Assembly: GCF_001078595.1 (NCBI RefSeq) | Contig: NZ_LFTY01000002.1 | Location: 2,289,773-2,353,772 of the forward strand | Direction: 5' to 3' | Source: Candidatus Rhodobacter oscarellae | Lineage (GTDB): Bacteria; Pseudomonadota; Alphaproteobacteria; Rhodobacterales; Rhodobacteraceae | DNA length: 64,000 nt | Shown here: positions 26,735 to 36,404 of the stretch, piece by piece | Position numbering within the stretch: the first letter of the stretch is position 1 | Layout: every line of letters begins with the position of its first letter | Position numbers and translations under genes: made by a program | The notes under the pieces: model-generated | Database searches by the model: none | Told to the model about the DNA's origin: nothing | The model's input: only the letters and a program-made list of their open reading frames with translations

Positions 26735-26763
26735 CGGGGGGTTGGGGGCTGGCCCCCAAAATT
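26735..26763. terminator. GC-rich hairpin between enoyl-CoA hydratase and acyl-CoA dehydrogenase genes
   Basis: TTGGGGGC and GCCCCCAA pair around a two-base centre within this segment, next to an A-rich AAAATT on the plus-strand side (T-rich on the minus strand side toward the hydratase gene it would be read after). It lies inside the anthranilate operon, so it could attenuate or process the transcript. Confidence 0.4.
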
Positions 26764-26770
26764 GCCCTCC

Positions 26771-27568
26771 CTAGTCTCCCTCGAACACCGGTCGCTGTTT
26801 TGCGACGAAGGCCTCATAGGCGCGCTTAAAGTCGTTGCCCTGCATGCAGATCGCCTGGGCCTGCGCCTCGGCCTCGATGGCCTGCTCCAGCGACATCGAC
26901 CATTCCTGCGCCAGCATGGTCTTGGTCATCATGTTGGCAAAGCCCGGCCCGTCCGCGATCCTGCGGGCGAGCGCCGAGGCCTCGGCCTCCAGATCCTCGG
27001 CCTCCACCACCTTGTTGAAATAGCCCCAGGCGTGCCCCTCCTCGGCGCTCAGGGAGCGCCCCAGATACAAAAGCTCCGCCGCGCGGCCCTGGCCGATGAT
27101 GCGCGGCAGGATCGCGCAGGCGCCCATATCGCAGCCCGCCAGCCCGACGCGGTTGAACAGGAACGCCACCTTGGCGTCCGGCGTGGCGATGCGCAGATCG
27201 GCGGCCATCGAGATGATCGCGCCCGCGCCCGCGCAGACGCCCTGCACCGCAGCAATCACCGGCGTGCCGCAGCCCAGCATCGCCTTGACCAGGTCGCCCG
27301 TCATCCGGGTGAAGGCCAGAAGCTCCTTCATGTTCATCCGCGTCAGCGGCCCGATGATGTCATGCACGTCGCCGCCGGACGAGAAGTTCCCGCCATTCGG
27401 CCCAAAGACCACCACATCCACGTCGTCGCGATAGGGCAGCGCGCGGAACCAGTCGCGCAGCTCGGCATAGCTCTCAAAGGTCAGCGGGTTCTTGCGCTCG
27501 GGCCGGTCCAGCGAGACATGCGCGATCCCGTCCTTCACCTGGCATTGGAAATGCGTTGCCTCAGACAT
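26771..27568 (-). CDS. Enoyl-CoA hydratase/isomerase family protein
   Basis: A 265-residue crotonase-fold protein. [21 protein letters not shown], the oxyanion segment [13 protein letters not shown], and [30 protein letters not shown] with the second oxyanion site are clear. It would hydrate or hydrolytically open a CoA-bound ring intermediate in the anthranilate route. It overlaps the marR gene by eight bases, indicating translational coupling. Confidence 0.9.
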   Translation of the reverse strand: MSEATHFQCQVKDGIAHVSLDRPERKNPLTFESYAELRDWFRALPYRDDVDVVVFGPNGGNFSSGGDVHDIIGPLTRMNMKELLAFTRMTGDLVKAMLGCGTPVIAAVQGVCAGAGAIISMAADLRIATPDAKVAFLFNRVGLAGCDMGACAILPRIIGQGRAAELLYLGRSLSAEEGHAWGYFNKVVEAEDLEAEASALARRIADGPGFANMMTKTMLAQEWSMSLEQAIEAEAQAQAICMQGNDFKRAYEAFVAKQRPVFEGD

Positions 27569-28040
27569 CCTCTTGATCCTCCAGTGTCGCGCCCAGGTGG
27601 TCGAGCCGGGCGATCATCCCGCCCACGTCCTCGGCGTCCAGCCCGCCCAGGATCTCGTCGATCCAGGCCTCATGCGCGGCGGCGTGCTCGGCAAAGACCT
27701 CTTGCCCGCGCGGGGTCAGGCGCACCGAGTGCGCCCGCCGGTCGCCGGGCACCGCCACGCGCAGCGCCAGGCCCTCTTCGGTCAGCTTGTCGACGATGCC
27801 GGTGATATTGCCGTTCGAGACCTTCAGCATCTTGGAGATCTCGCTCATCTTCAGCCCCTCGGGCGCGCGGCTCAGCGCGCTCATGACATCGAACCGGGGC
27901 AGCGTCGAAAGGTAATCGCGGCGCAGGCGCCGCCGCACCTCGTCCTCCACGGCCCGGCTGGCCTTCAGAAGTTTTAGCCACAGCCGCAGCCGCTCCTTCG
28001 AAAGCGGGGCCTCGGCGGCCGGTTGTGTCTTCGGCTTCAT
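27561..28040 (-). CDS. MarR family transcriptional regulator
   Basis: A 159-residue winged-helix protein: [47 protein letters not shown] is the MarR DNA-binding core. It lies within the operon between SDR and hydratase genes, overlapping both by four to eight bases. MarR proteins in aromatic-CoA operons usually repress and are released by the CoA thioester. A palindrome upstream of the first gene (31136-31151) is a candidate operator. Confidence 0.92.
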   Translation of the reverse strand: MKPKTQPAAEAPLSKERLRLWLKLLKASRAVEDEVRRRLRRDYLSTLPRFDVMSALSRAPEGLKMSEISKMLKVSNGNITGIVDKLTEEGLALRVAVPGDRRAHSVRLTPRGQEVFAEHAAAHEAWIDEILGGLDAEDVGGMIARLDHLGATLEDQEDV

Positions 28041-28759
28041 ATCTCCCCCCCCGACACGCTCAGCGCGTGCCCGTTGACCGACGACGCCCCCGGCGAGGCC
28101 AGGTAGAGCGCCGCGCTCGCCACCTCATCCGGTGCGATCAGCCGCGCCATCGGGTTGCCCGAGACGATCATGCCCATGGCCTTGTCGACCGAGACGTCGA
28201 ACTTCTTGGCCACGCCCTTGGCGGCCTCCGCCGCCATCTCTGTGTCCACGAAACCGGGGCAGACCGCGTTGCAGGTGATGCCCTTCTTGGCGACCTCCTT
28301 GGCGGTGGAGCGCACCAGCCCCAGCACGCCGTGCTTGGACGCCGAATAGGGCGCGATATTCGACCCGCCCTGCAGCGAGGAGGTCGAGGCGATCGCGATC
28401 AGCCGCCCGCCCGGTGCCATGCCGCGCAGCGCCTCGCGGAAGGTCAGGAAGACCCCCGTCAGATTCGTGCCGATGATCCAGTTCCACTGCTCCAGCGTGG
28501 TGTCGACCAGCTTGGCGGGGGCGCCAACGCCCGCGTTGGCGACGACCACATCGAAGGGCTGCGCAAAAAGCGCCGCCACGCCGGCCTCGTCGGTGATATC
28601 CGCCTGCGCGATGGTCATGTCATGGCCCGCGGCGGTCGCCTCCAGAGGCTCCCGGCGGCGCCCGCTGACGGTCACCGCATCCCCCGCCTCGGCAAAGCCG
28701 CGCGCGATGGCGGCCCCGATCCCCGTGCCGCCGCCGGTCACCAAAACGCGCCTGCTCAT
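28037..28759 (-). CDS. SDR family NAD(P)-dependent oxidoreductase
   Basis: A 240-residue short-chain dehydrogenase. The cofactor motif TGGGTGIG is at residues 7-14 after MSRRVLV, followed by NAGVG and the catalytic Ser/Tyr/Lys in [21 protein letters not shown]. The start at 28759 overlaps the upstream stop (ATGA) and gives a normal SDR N-terminus; the longer frame is in the preceding gene. Likely substrate: the hydroxy or oxo group on the CoA-bound ring produced by the AbmA-type enzyme. Confidence 0.92.
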   Translation of the reverse strand: MSRRVLVTGGGTGIGAAIARGFAEAGDAVTVSGRRREPLEATAAGHDMTIAQADITDEAGVAALFAQPFDVVVANAGVGAPAKLVDTTLEQWNWIIGTNLTGVFLTFREALRGMAPGGRLIAIASTSSLQGGSNIAPYSASKHGVLGLVRSTAKEVAKKGITCNAVCPGFVDTEMAAEAAKGVAKKFDVSVDKAMGMIVSGNPMARLIAPDEVASAALYLASPGASSVNGHALSVSGGEI

Positions 28760-31059
28760 ACCCTTAGCTCCTGTGCTGCTGCCTCTGCCGCGCGGTCCGC
28801 AAGCCGCCAGGCCTGGTCGCGCCCCGCCTCGTAGGGACGCGGCCAGCAGGCCTGCCGGTCGCCGATCCCGGCGCCCTCGCGCAGGCTCCAATAGGGATCC
28901 GCCAGATGCGGGCGCCCCACGGCCACCAGATCCGCGCGCCCCGCCATCAGGATAGAGTTCGCGTGATCGGCCTCGTAGATATTGCCCACCGCCATGGTCT
29001 TGATCCCGGCGTCGTTGCGGATGCGGTCGCTGAACGGCGTCTGGAACATGCGGCCATAGACGGGCTGCGCCTCGGTGGTGGTCTGCCCGGCGGAGACGTC
29101 GATCAGGTCGGCCCCGGCGCGGGTGAAGGCGCGGGCGATCTCGACGGCGTCCTGCGGGGTCACCCCGGCCTCGCCGACCCAGTCATTGGCCGAGATGCGC
29201 ACCGACATGGGCTTGTGCTGCGGCCAGGCGGCGCGCATCGCGGCGAAGACCTCTAGCGGGTAGCGCAGGCGGTTCTCCAGGCTGCCGCCATATTCATCGC
29301 TGCGGATGTTGGAGACCGGCGAGATGAAGCTTGAGATCAGGTAGCCATGGGCGGCGTGCAGCTCGATCATGTCAAAGCCCGCGCGCTCGGCCATCTCGGC
29401 CGAGGCGACGAACTGGTCGCGGATCGCGTCCATCTGGGCACGGGTGATCTCACGCGGCACGGCGTTCTGGTCCGACCAAGGCAGGGCCGAGGCGCTGACG
29501 ATCTCCCAGTTCCCAGCAGCCAGGGGCGCGTCCATGCCCTCCCAGCCGATATTCGTCGAGCCCTTGCGACCTGAATGCCCGATCTGGCAGCAGATCTTGG
29601 CATCGGTAAAGCCATGCACGAAGTCGGTCAGGCGCCGCCATGCGGCCTCGTGCTCGGGCGCGTAAAGCCCCGGGCAGCCCGGCGTGATCCGCCCCTCGGG
29701 CGAGACGCAGGTCATCTCGGTAAAGACCAGCCCCGCGCCGCCCTTGGCGCGCTCGCCGTAATGCGTCAGGTGCCAGTCGTTCGGGCAGCCGTCCTTGGCC
29801 AGGTACTGCGCCATTGGCGAGACCACCACGCGGTTCTTCAGCGCCATCTCGCGCAGCCGGAAGGGCACGAACATCGGCGCCCGCACCGGCGCGTCGGCGG
29901 GCATCCCGGACCGGTCCATGAACCAGCGCTCGGCGCTCTCCAGCCAGTTTGGGTCGCGCTCGCGCAGGTTCTCGTGGCTGATGCGCTGGCTGCGCGTCAG
30001 CATCGAGTAATTCAACTGCACCGGGTCGAGCCCCAGATAGCGCTCCACCTGCTCGAACCACTCCATCGAGTTTCGCGCCGCCGATTGCAGGCGCAGAACC
30101 TCAAGCCGGCGGTCCTCTTGATAGCGGGTGAACGCGGCGTCCAGGTCCGGCTCGGTATGGATCAGGTCGGCCAGCGCGATGGCCGATTCCAGCGCCAGCT
30201 TGGTGCCAGAGCCGATGGAGAAATGCGCGGTGGCCGAGGCGTCGCCCAGCAAGACCACGTTCTCGTGGTGCCAGGTCTCGCACAGCACCCGCGGAAAGCG
30301 GATCCAGGCCGAGCCGCGGATGTGGCCGGCATTGGTCATCAGCGCGTGCCCGCCCAGATGCTTGGCAAAGATGCGCTCGCAGATCGCGATGCTCTCCTGC
30401 TGCGACATCTCGGCAAAGCCGAACTTGTCAAAGGTCTCCTGCGCGCATTCCACGATGAAGGTCGCGGTGTCGTCGTCGAACTGATAGGCATGGGCCCAGA
30501 CCCAGCCATGCTCGGTTTCCTCGAAGATAAAGGTGAAGGCGTCCGCGAATGTCTGATGCGTGCCCAGCCAGGTGAATTGGCAGAGCCGCTGGTCGACCTC
30601 GGGCTTGAACGTGTCGGCGTAAAGCATGCGGGTGCGCGAGTTCAGCCCGTCGCTGGCCACCACCACATCGAAGTCGCGGCGGTACTCCTCGGCCGATTGC
30701 ACCTCGGTCTCGAACCGCAGCTCAACGCCCAGCGCGCGGGCGCGATCCTGCAGCAAAAGCAGCAGCTTCTTGCGCCCGATCCCGCAGAACCCATGCCCGG
30801 ACGAGACATGCTCCTCGCCGCGGTAATGCAGCGCGATATCGTCCCAATAGGCGAAGTTCTCGCCGATCGCTTTGGCGCTTTCGGGGTCATTCGCGGCCAG
30901 GTTCTGCAGCGTCTCATCGGACAGCACGACGCCCCAGCCAAAGGTGTCGTCGGCGCGGTTGCGCTCGATCACCGTGACGTCGGCGGACGGGTCGCGCAGC
31001 TTCATCGAGATCGCAAAGTAAAGCCCCGCGGGCCCTCCGCCCAGGCATGCAACGCGCAT
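28756..31059 (-). CDS. AbmA-type 2-aminobenzoyl-CoA monooxygenase/reductase (salicylyl-CoA 5-hydroxylase-like)
   Basis: A 767-residue two-domain flavoenzyme. Residues 1 to about 375 are a class-A flavin monooxygenase ([15 protein letters not shown] motif [18 protein letters not shown]). From about 388 an old-yellow-enzyme reductase follows ([41 protein letters not shown]). This architecture is that of 2-aminobenzoyl-CoA monooxygenase/reductase of Azoarcus evansii, which hydroxylates and then reduces the ring of anthraniloyl-CoA. Salicylyl-CoA 5-hydroxylase is annotated with the same architecture. The kynA/kynU neighbours favour anthranilate. The start at 31059 (MRVACLGGG) is taken because a longer frame adds non-conserved residues. 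Confidence 0.9.
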   Translation of the reverse strand: MRVACLGGGPAGLYFAISMKLRDPSADVTVIERNRADDTFGWGVVLSDETLQNLAANDPESAKAIGENFAYWDDIALHYRGEEHVSSGHGFCGIGRKKLLLLLQDRARALGVELRFETEVQSAEEYRRDFDVVVASDGLNSRTRMLYADTFKPEVDQRLCQFTWLGTHQTFADAFTFIFEETEHGWVWAHAYQFDDDTATFIVECAQETFDKFGFAEMSQQESIAICERIFAKHLGGHALMTNAGHIRGSAWIRFPRVLCETWHHENVVLLGDASATAHFSIGSGTKLALESAIALADLIHTEPDLDAAFTRYQEDRRLEVLRLQSAARNSMEWFEQVERYLGLDPVQLNYSMLTRSQRISHENLRERDPNWLESAERWFMDRSGMPADAPVRAPMFVPFRLREMALKNRVVVSPMAQYLAKDGCPNDWHLTHYGERAKGGAGLVFTEMTCVSPEGRITPGCPGLYAPEHEAAWRRLTDFVHGFTDAKICCQIGHSGRKGSTNIGWEGMDAPLAAGNWEIVSASALPWSDQNAVPREITRAQMDAIRDQFVASAEMAERAGFDMIELHAAHGYLISSFISPVSNIRSDEYGGSLENRLRYPLEVFAAMRAAWPQHKPMSVRISANDWVGEAGVTPQDAVEIARAFTRAGADLIDVSAGQTTTEAQPVYGRMFQTPFSDRIRNDAGIKTMAVGNIYEADHANSILMAGRADLVAVGRPHLADPYWSLREGAGIGDRQACWPRPYEAGRDQAWRLADRAAEAAAQELRV

Positions 31060-31135
31060 CGCATCCTCCATTCTGAAGCGTAACCGGCGGGCCAAAGCCG
31101 CCCCTTGGCGCGAAGCCTAGGCGCCGCGCCATTTA

Positions 31136-31168
31136 ATTTCAAGCCTGAAATATTTAAGCATGCCTTAA
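31136..31168. promoter_or_regulatory. Candidate operator of the anthranilate-CoA operon
   Basis: ATTTCA-AGCC-TGAAAT (31136-31151) is a perfect interrupted palindrome, and TTAAG-CATGC-CTTAA (31154-31168) is a second one beside it. They lie in the AT-rich stretch about 80-110 bases upstream of the abmA-like start on the minus strand. The size and symmetry fit a MarR-dimer site. No other gene start uses this gap. Confidence 0.5.
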
Positions 31169-31217
31169 CCGAAGCATGCCCCGGCTCATGCCCCGGCGCG
31201 CACCGGACATCTTGGGG

Positions 31218-32537
31218 CTAGAGCCGCGCGAAATGCACCTTGTCGAAGTTGACCCGCCAGGCCGAGACCTCGGCGGCGATGCCCTCGGGGTCATTGCTTG
31301 CCAGGGCCAAAGCGATCAGCCGCGCCAGCTCTGGCGCGTCCTTGGCGGTCATGCCCCAGCGCGCCAGCTCGGGCGTGCCGATGCGCAGCCCGTTCATATC
31401 GCCGGGAACCTCGTCCAGGGGCAGGCCAATCCCGCAGGCCAGAAACCCCGCCTTGCGCAGCTTCTTGGACGCGGCCTGCCCGCCGCCATAGGCCGCGGCC
31501 CGCACCGCGAATTGATGCGAGGCCGTATGCCCCTGCCTGGTCCGGAACACCGGCACGCCGCGCGCCGCAAGCTCTGCGGCCAGCGCCTGGGACAGCGCGA
31601 TCATCTCGGCGGCGTAATCGGCGCCAAAGTCGCGCCAATCCAGCATGGTCACCGCCAGCGCCGCCGACTTCGCGGCGTCGAAATTCGCCGTCATGCCGGG
31701 AAAGGCGATGCCGTCCAGCCGCTGCGCGATCTCTGCGTCGCTGGTCACGATCAACCCGCCCGCCGGGCCGCCCAGGCTCTTATAGGTGCTCATGGTCATC
31801 AGATGCGCCCCAAGCGCCAGCGGATTGCCCCAGGCCCGGCCCGCGATGATGCCGCATTGATGCGCCGCGTCAAACAGCACCTTGGCGCCGACCGCGTCGG
31901 CGATGGCGCGGATCTCGGCCACCGGGTGCTCGTAAAGGTTCAGGCTGCCGCCGATGGTGATCAGCTTTGGCCGCTCCGCCCGGGCCAGCGCGGCAAGCCC
32001 GTCCACATCCACGGTGTAGCCGTCCGCGGCAACCGGCGCCTCGGCGATGCGCAGCCCAAAGAGCCCGGCGCAGCCCGCCATGTGGTGTGTCACGTGCCCG
32101 CCCACCGAGGCTGGCGGCACGATGATCGCGTCCCCCGGCGCGCAGGTGGCCATGAAGCCATAGAGGTTCGCCATCGCGCCGGACGCCACCCGGATCTCGG
32201 CAAAGCGGGCCTGGAATACCTCGGCGCTCAGCTGCGCGGCGATCACCTCGATCTCTTCGATCGCCTCCAGCCCCATCTCGTACTTGTCGCCCGGGTAGCC
32301 CAGCGACGGGCGCGAGCCGATGCCCGAGGACAGCAAGGCCTCGGCGCGCGGGTTCATGACGTTGGTGGCGGGGTTGAGGTTGAAGCACTCGCGCTCATGG
32401 ATGGCGCGGTTGCGTTCGGCGAGGTCCTCGATCCGGGTCAGCAGGGCCTGCGCCTCCACCGCCTCTATGTCATCGACGATGGCCTGCACCCGGGCCTCGC
32501 ACGCGCCTGGCACCCAATCTCTGTTGGCTAACCTCAT
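31218..32537 (-). CDS. Serine hydroxymethyltransferase-like PLP enzyme (divergent paralogue)
   Basis: A 439-residue fold-type I PLP protein with overall SHMT layout: LNPATNVMNPRAEALLSSGIGSRPSLGYPGDKYEMG, HVTHHMAGCAGLFG and the PLP lysine in STYKSLGGPAGG. Housekeeping SHMT has THKTLRGPRGG there, and the DMAHIAGL block reads DAAHQCGII here, so this is not the ordinary GlyA. It may act on serine analogues such as 2-methylserine, or have aldolase activity. Its relation to the adjacent anthranilate operon is unclear. Confidence 0.75.
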   Translation of the reverse strand: MRLANRDWVPGACEARVQAIVDDIEAVEAQALLTRIEDLAERNRAIHERECFNLNPATNVMNPRAEALLSSGIGSRPSLGYPGDKYEMGLEAIEEIEVIAAQLSAEVFQARFAEIRVASGAMANLYGFMATCAPGDAIIVPPASVGGHVTHHMAGCAGLFGLRIAEAPVAADGYTVDVDGLAALARAERPKLITIGGSLNLYEHPVAEIRAIADAVGAKVLFDAAHQCGIIAGRAWGNPLALGAHLMTMSTYKSLGGPAGGLIVTSDAEIAQRLDGIAFPGMTANFDAAKSAALAVTMLDWRDFGADYAAEMIALSQALAAELAARGVPVFRTRQGHTASHQFAVRAAAYGGGQAASKKLRKAGFLACGIGLPLDEVPGDMNGLRIGTPELARWGMTAKDAPELARLIALALASNDPEGIAAEVSAWRVNFDKVHFARL

Positions 32538-32850
32538 CAGATTGCGCTCCTCATTTGCTTGCGCACCATATTGCGGCCTGCCCGGATGATTTTGAAGCGC
32601 AGAGTTCTTTTGGGATCAACCAAGTGGCGATTCGACGCCCGTGCGACCACCGCGCAAGACCACCGCTGCCAGGATCGCGCCCGCGAGCCGCAAATCTTCA
32701 TTGGACGGCCCGCATTCATAGCCGCCAGGCCTGCCACCGTTAAGATACGGTTACATCGCAACGGTAAGAACGCTCGCACGGTACCGTACCGACGCAGCCA
32801 AACGCGCGGGGATTCTCCCGCGCCGGAATAGCAACCTAGGGAGAAGCTAG
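32538..32850. other. Non-coding gap between divergent SHMT-like and PhoX-like genes
   Basis: This 313-base divergent region holds short frames without recognisable similarity and must contain both promoters. The only clear signal is AGGGAGA about 10 bases before the ATG at 32851. I see no riboswitch, pho box or repeat that I can defend. Confidence 0.4.
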
Positions 32851-34737
32851 ATGCGAGACGAACTTGATCACGGCTTGACGATGGATGACTGGGACGAAGC
32901 CAACGATCCGCGTCCCGAGACCTCAGATTTTGACCGTGTGGTGGACGAGGCGCTTTCGCGGCGCGGGTTCCTGGGCGGCATCGTGGCCTTTGGATCGGGC
33001 GCGGCGGTGATGGGCACGGGCACGCTGCTGGGGTCGACCTCGGCCGAGGCGCTATCGGCCAACCGCTTTCCCTTCACCCCGATCGGCATCCAGACCGATG
33101 CGACCGTGCATGTGCCCGAGGGCTATAGCTGGTCGGTCGTGGCCCGCTGGGGCGACGCGCTGACCTCGGACGCCGAGCCGTTTGACCCGGCCACCGGCCA
33201 CAGCACCGCGAACGCGGCCAAGGTCTTTGGCGAGAACACCGACGGCATGTGGCTTTACTCGGTGGACGGGCACGAGTTGCTCGCGGTCAACAATGAATAC
33301 GCCAACCGCAAGACCAACCTGCCGGGCAGCGAGGGCGTGCCGCAGAGCCTTGAGGACGTGCAGCTCTTGCAGGGCATCCAGGGCGTGACCGTGCTCGAGG
33401 TGGCCCCCGATGACAGCGGCGCCTACCAGATCGTGGTGGATTCGCCCTTCAACCGGCGCATCGACCACAACACGCCGATGCAGATCACCGGCCCCGCCGC
33501 CGGGCATGACATGCTCAAGACCGCCGCCGATCCCACCGGCACCATGTCGCTGGGCACGATGAACAATTGCGGCTCTGGCCCGACGCCTTGGGGCACCTAC
33601 CTGACCTGCGAGGAGAACTTTAACGGCTATTTCGGCTCCACCGACGCCGATCTAGAGCGCACGGCGGGCCAAAAGCGCTATGGCATCGGCATCGACGGCT
33701 GGGGCTACGACTATCACAAGCACGACCCGCGCTTTGACATCTCGCAGAACCCCAACGAGCCGCACCGCGCGGGCTGGGTCGTCGAGATCGACCCCGCCGA
33801 CCCGGCCTCGACGCCCAAAAAGCGCACCGGGCTGGGCCGGATCAAGCACGAGAACGCGGCCTGCGTGCTGGCGCCCTCGGGCCATGTGGTCGTCTATATG
33901 GGCGATGACGAGCGCGGCGAGTACATGTACAAATACGTCTCCAACGCGACCTACGCGCCGGGCGGGGACACCGAGGAGCTGCTGAATGACGGCACGCTCT
34001 ACGCGGCCAAGTTCCACGCCGATGGCACGGGCGACTGGCTGCCGCTGACGCCGGCGACCACGGGCATGGACGCGGGCGAGATCCTGATCCACACCCGCAT
34101 GGCGGCCTCCGCCGTGGGCGCGACCACCATGGACCGCCCCGAATGGGTCGCGGTGAACCCGGTCGCCGCCGAGGGCTATTGCGCGCTGACCAACAACAAG
34201 AACCGCGGCGTGAAGCCAAATGCGGGCGGCGACGACACCTCGGTGAACGGGCCCAACCCGCGTGAGGCCAACAATTACGGCCAGATCGTGCGCTGGTTCC
34301 CGGCCAATGACGACCACGCGACCGAATCCTTCCGCTGGGATCTTTACGTCATGGCGGGCAACCCCGTCGTGGGTGAGGGCGCGTATAAGGGCTCGTCCAA
34401 CGTCAACCCCGGCAACATGTTCAACTCGCCCGACGGGATGATGTTCGACAGCGCCGGCCTGCTGTGGATCCAGACGGATGGCGATGACGACAACGAGGGC
34501 GAGTTCGAGGGCCAGGGCAACAACCAGATGCTGGCGGGCGACCCGGTGACGGGCGAGATCCAGCGCTTCCTGACCGGGCCGAACGGGTCCGAGGTCACGG
34601 GGCTGTGCTGGTCCACCGACAAGCGCACCGCGTTTGTGGGCATCCAGCACCCGGGCGGTTCCTTCCCTGACGGGTCGGGCCTGCCGCGGTCCTGCATCGT
34701 CGCCGTTTGGCGCGATGATGGCGGCCTTGTGGGCTAA
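32851..34737 (+). CDS. PhoX family (DUF839) Tat-exported phosphatase-like protein
   Basis: A 628-residue protein with a Tat signal (SRRGFLGGIVAFGSGAAV, Arg pair at residues 37-38) after an acidic leader. The mature part carries the DUF839/PhoX beta-propeller blocks: GTMNNCGSGPTPWGTYLTCEE, GRIKHENAACVL, VVYMGDDERGEYMYKYV and GNMFNSPDGMMFDSAGLLW. PhoX enzymes are Ca/Fe-dependent periplasmic alkaline phosphatases. Export to the periplasm is predicted. Expression under phosphate control is plausible, but no pho box was identified. Confidence 0.85.
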   Translation: MRDELDHGLTMDDWDEANDPRPETSDFDRVVDEALSRRGFLGGIVAFGSGAAVMGTGTLLGSTSAEALSANRFPFTPIGIQTDATVHVPEGYSWSVVARWGDALTSDAEPFDPATGHSTANAAKVFGENTDGMWLYSVDGHELLAVNNEYANRKTNLPGSEGVPQSLEDVQLLQGIQGVTVLEVAPDDSGAYQIVVDSPFNRRIDHNTPMQITGPAAGHDMLKTAADPTGTMSLGTMNNCGSGPTPWGTYLTCEENFNGYFGSTDADLERTAGQKRYGIGIDGWGYDYHKHDPRFDISQNPNEPHRAGWVVEIDPADPASTPKKRTGLGRIKHENAACVLAPSGHVVVYMGDDERGEYMYKYVSNATYAPGGDTEELLNDGTLYAAKFHADGTGDWLPLTPATTGMDAGEILIHTRMAASAVGATTMDRPEWVAVNPVAAEGYCALTNNKNRGVKPNAGGDDTSVNGPNPREANNYGQIVRWFPANDDHATESFRWDLYVMAGNPVVGEGAYKGSSNVNPGNMFNSPDGMMFDSAGLLWIQTDGDDDNEGEFEGQGNNQMLAGDPVTGEIQRFLTGPNGSEVTGLCWSTDKRTAFVGIQHPGGSFPDGSGLPRSCIVAVWRDDGGLVG

Positions 34738-34814
34738 AGCACCTCAGCGCGCATGCGATGGGCTCCCGTTTCGGGGGCCCATTTCTGTTATGAGAGCTCT
34801 TGCGAAGGCCGCGT

Positions 34815-35801
34815 CTAGCGCCGCAGGGTGGCGCTTGGTGGCTCGCCGAACATCTCGCGATAGGCCACCGAGAAGCGCCCGAAATGCGCGAACCCGGCCC
34901 GGTGGCATATGTCGCCAACGGTCTCTGACGGGCTTGCGTTCCGGATCATCCGGCGCGCCATCGCCAGCCGCTGATCGCGCAGGTAGCGCATGGGCGACTG
35001 TCCCAGCTCGGCGCGAAAGCCCAGCTGCAGGCTGCGATCGGACACGCCCGCGGCATCCGCGATATCGCCGAGCGTGATGGGGTCGCCAAGGTTGTCGCGG
35101 ATGAACTGCATGGCGCGCTGAACATGCACATTCGCCGCGCTTGGGCGGGGGCCGTGCAGCAGGTCCTGGACGTCGCTGGGCTGGCTCAGCAGGAACTCTG
35201 TGATCAGCTCCTCCTCGACCAGCACCTGGGTGTTGATGTTCTCGCTGGCAAAGACCGCGCCCTTCTCGGCCAGGCCAAAGCAGGTCTTGAGCTTGCGCAC
35301 CCAATTGGCGGTGGCGGCGCGGTTCTCATCAACCGCGGTCGCAAAGGTCACCGGCGCGGCAAGGGCCTGGCTGGCCAGGCGCGCGGCCTGGCGGTTCAGC
35401 GCCTCGGCGTCGATCTGCAGCAAGAGCTGCGTGCACCCCTGGCGCCAGCGCATCCGCGTGTGGCGATGCGGGTTCAGCACGCTGCCCAGCCCGGCGCCGG
35501 TATGGACCTCGCCGGCGCTGTTGTTGATATCGGCCTGCCCCGCCAGGGGGATCTGGATCAGATAGAACGAGCCCAGCTCTCCCGGATCGATGCGCACATC
35601 CGCCCCGTAGCGGATGTAGTTCAGCGAGGCCGCCCGGCCCTCGGCCCGATGGTGGCAGGCGTCGAACGCCTCGGCGCCCGACGCGATGTCCAACCGGTGG
35701 TCGCAGAATTTGGCGGCGACGATGGCGCGCGCCTCGTCCAGCTCGTCGGTCTGAAACAGTCGCTGCCGGGCCAGCGGCTCTGACTTTGGAACGGGTTGCA
35801 T
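34815..35801 (-). CDS. AraC family transcriptional regulator
   Basis: A 328-residue regulator: an N-terminal AraC-binding-like ligand domain (about 1-200) and two C-terminal helix-turn-helix motifs (ITLGDIADAAGVSDRSLQLGF and ETVGDICHRAGFAHFGRFSVAYREMFGEPP). The start at 35801 (MQPVPKSEP) is chosen because the longer frame runs into the promoter region of the divergent cupin gene. It probably activates the cupin-FMO pair transcribed away from it. Confidence 0.88.
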   Translation of the reverse strand: MQPVPKSEPLARQRLFQTDELDEARAIVAAKFCDHRLDIASGAEAFDACHHRAEGRAASLNYIRYGADVRIDPGELGSFYLIQIPLAGQADINNSAGEVHTGAGLGSVLNPHRHTRMRWRQGCTQLLLQIDAEALNRQAARLASQALAAPVTFATAVDENRAATANWVRKLKTCFGLAEKGAVFASENINTQVLVEEELITEFLLSQPSDVQDLLHGPRPSAANVHVQRAMQFIRDNLGDPITLGDIADAAGVSDRSLQLGFRAELGQSPMRYLRDQRLAMARRMIRNASPSETVGDICHRAGFAHFGRFSVAYREMFGEPPSATLRR

Positions 35802-35927
35802 CCGGCGAGGATAGCACAAAGACGCGCCTGGATACGCGCCGCTCGCAATTTTTTTCGTTTTTCGGATAAGCGAATTCCCCGTGCCCACATAGCCTGGGTC
35901 GAAATGAACCATAGGGGAGAAGTAAAA

Positions 35928-36392
35928 ATGCACAATGGAGCCGGGGTCACCCCGTCAGCCGAGGGGCTTGAGGGCACACAATGGAATGTGGTCGGGCAGA
36001 TCTACACGCCCAAGCTTTTGTCCAACAACGCCTTCATTTGGCACGCAGTAGTTCCGGCCGACACCTTCGTGCCGCCGCACATCCACCCCACGCAGGACGA
36101 GTGGATCACCATGCTCACGGGCGAGCTAGAGATCGAGTTCGGCCACACCAAGGGCGCGCCCAGCGTGCAAAAGGCGGGCCCGGGCGATGTGGTCCGCATG
36201 CCCACGGGCGAAGAGCACGGCATCTTCAACCGCTCCGGCGCCGAGGCGACCTGCGTCTTTGGCGTGGCGCCCTCGCGCAAACTTTTTGAGCTGTTCGGCG
36301 CGCTGGACGGGGTCACGGAACCGGAGGAGCTGGTGCGGCTCTCGGCGCTGCACGAGGTCGACTTTCTGCCGCCCCCGCCGGACGCCGGGTAA
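35928..36392 (+). CDS. Cupin domain protein
   Basis: A 154-residue single cupin. PPHIHPTQDEWITMLTGE supplies the two His and one Glu of cupin motif 1, and PTGEEHGIFNRSG gives the motif 2 His, so a bound metal is likely. The start at 35928 follows AGGGGAGAAGT, an excellent ribosome site. It lies 12 bp before the flavin monooxygenase gene and is divergent from the AraC regulator (126-base shared promoter region). It could be a small dioxygenase or isomerase acting with the FMO. Confidence 0.85.
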   Translation: MHNGAGVTPSAEGLEGTQWNVVGQIYTPKLLSNNAFIWHAVVPADTFVPPHIHPTQDEWITMLTGELEIEFGHTKGAPSVQKAGPGDVVRMPTGEEHGIFNRSGAEATCVFGVAPSRKLFELFGALDGVTEPEELVRLSALHEVDFLPPPPDAG

Positions 36393-36404
36393 GGAGCACT
36401 GAAG

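Noticed and set aside
26243-27805. 520-codon plus-strand frame opposite the acyl-CoA dehydrogenase and hydratase genes
   Set aside because: Low-complexity Arg/Pro-rich translation opposite two well-defined enzymes.
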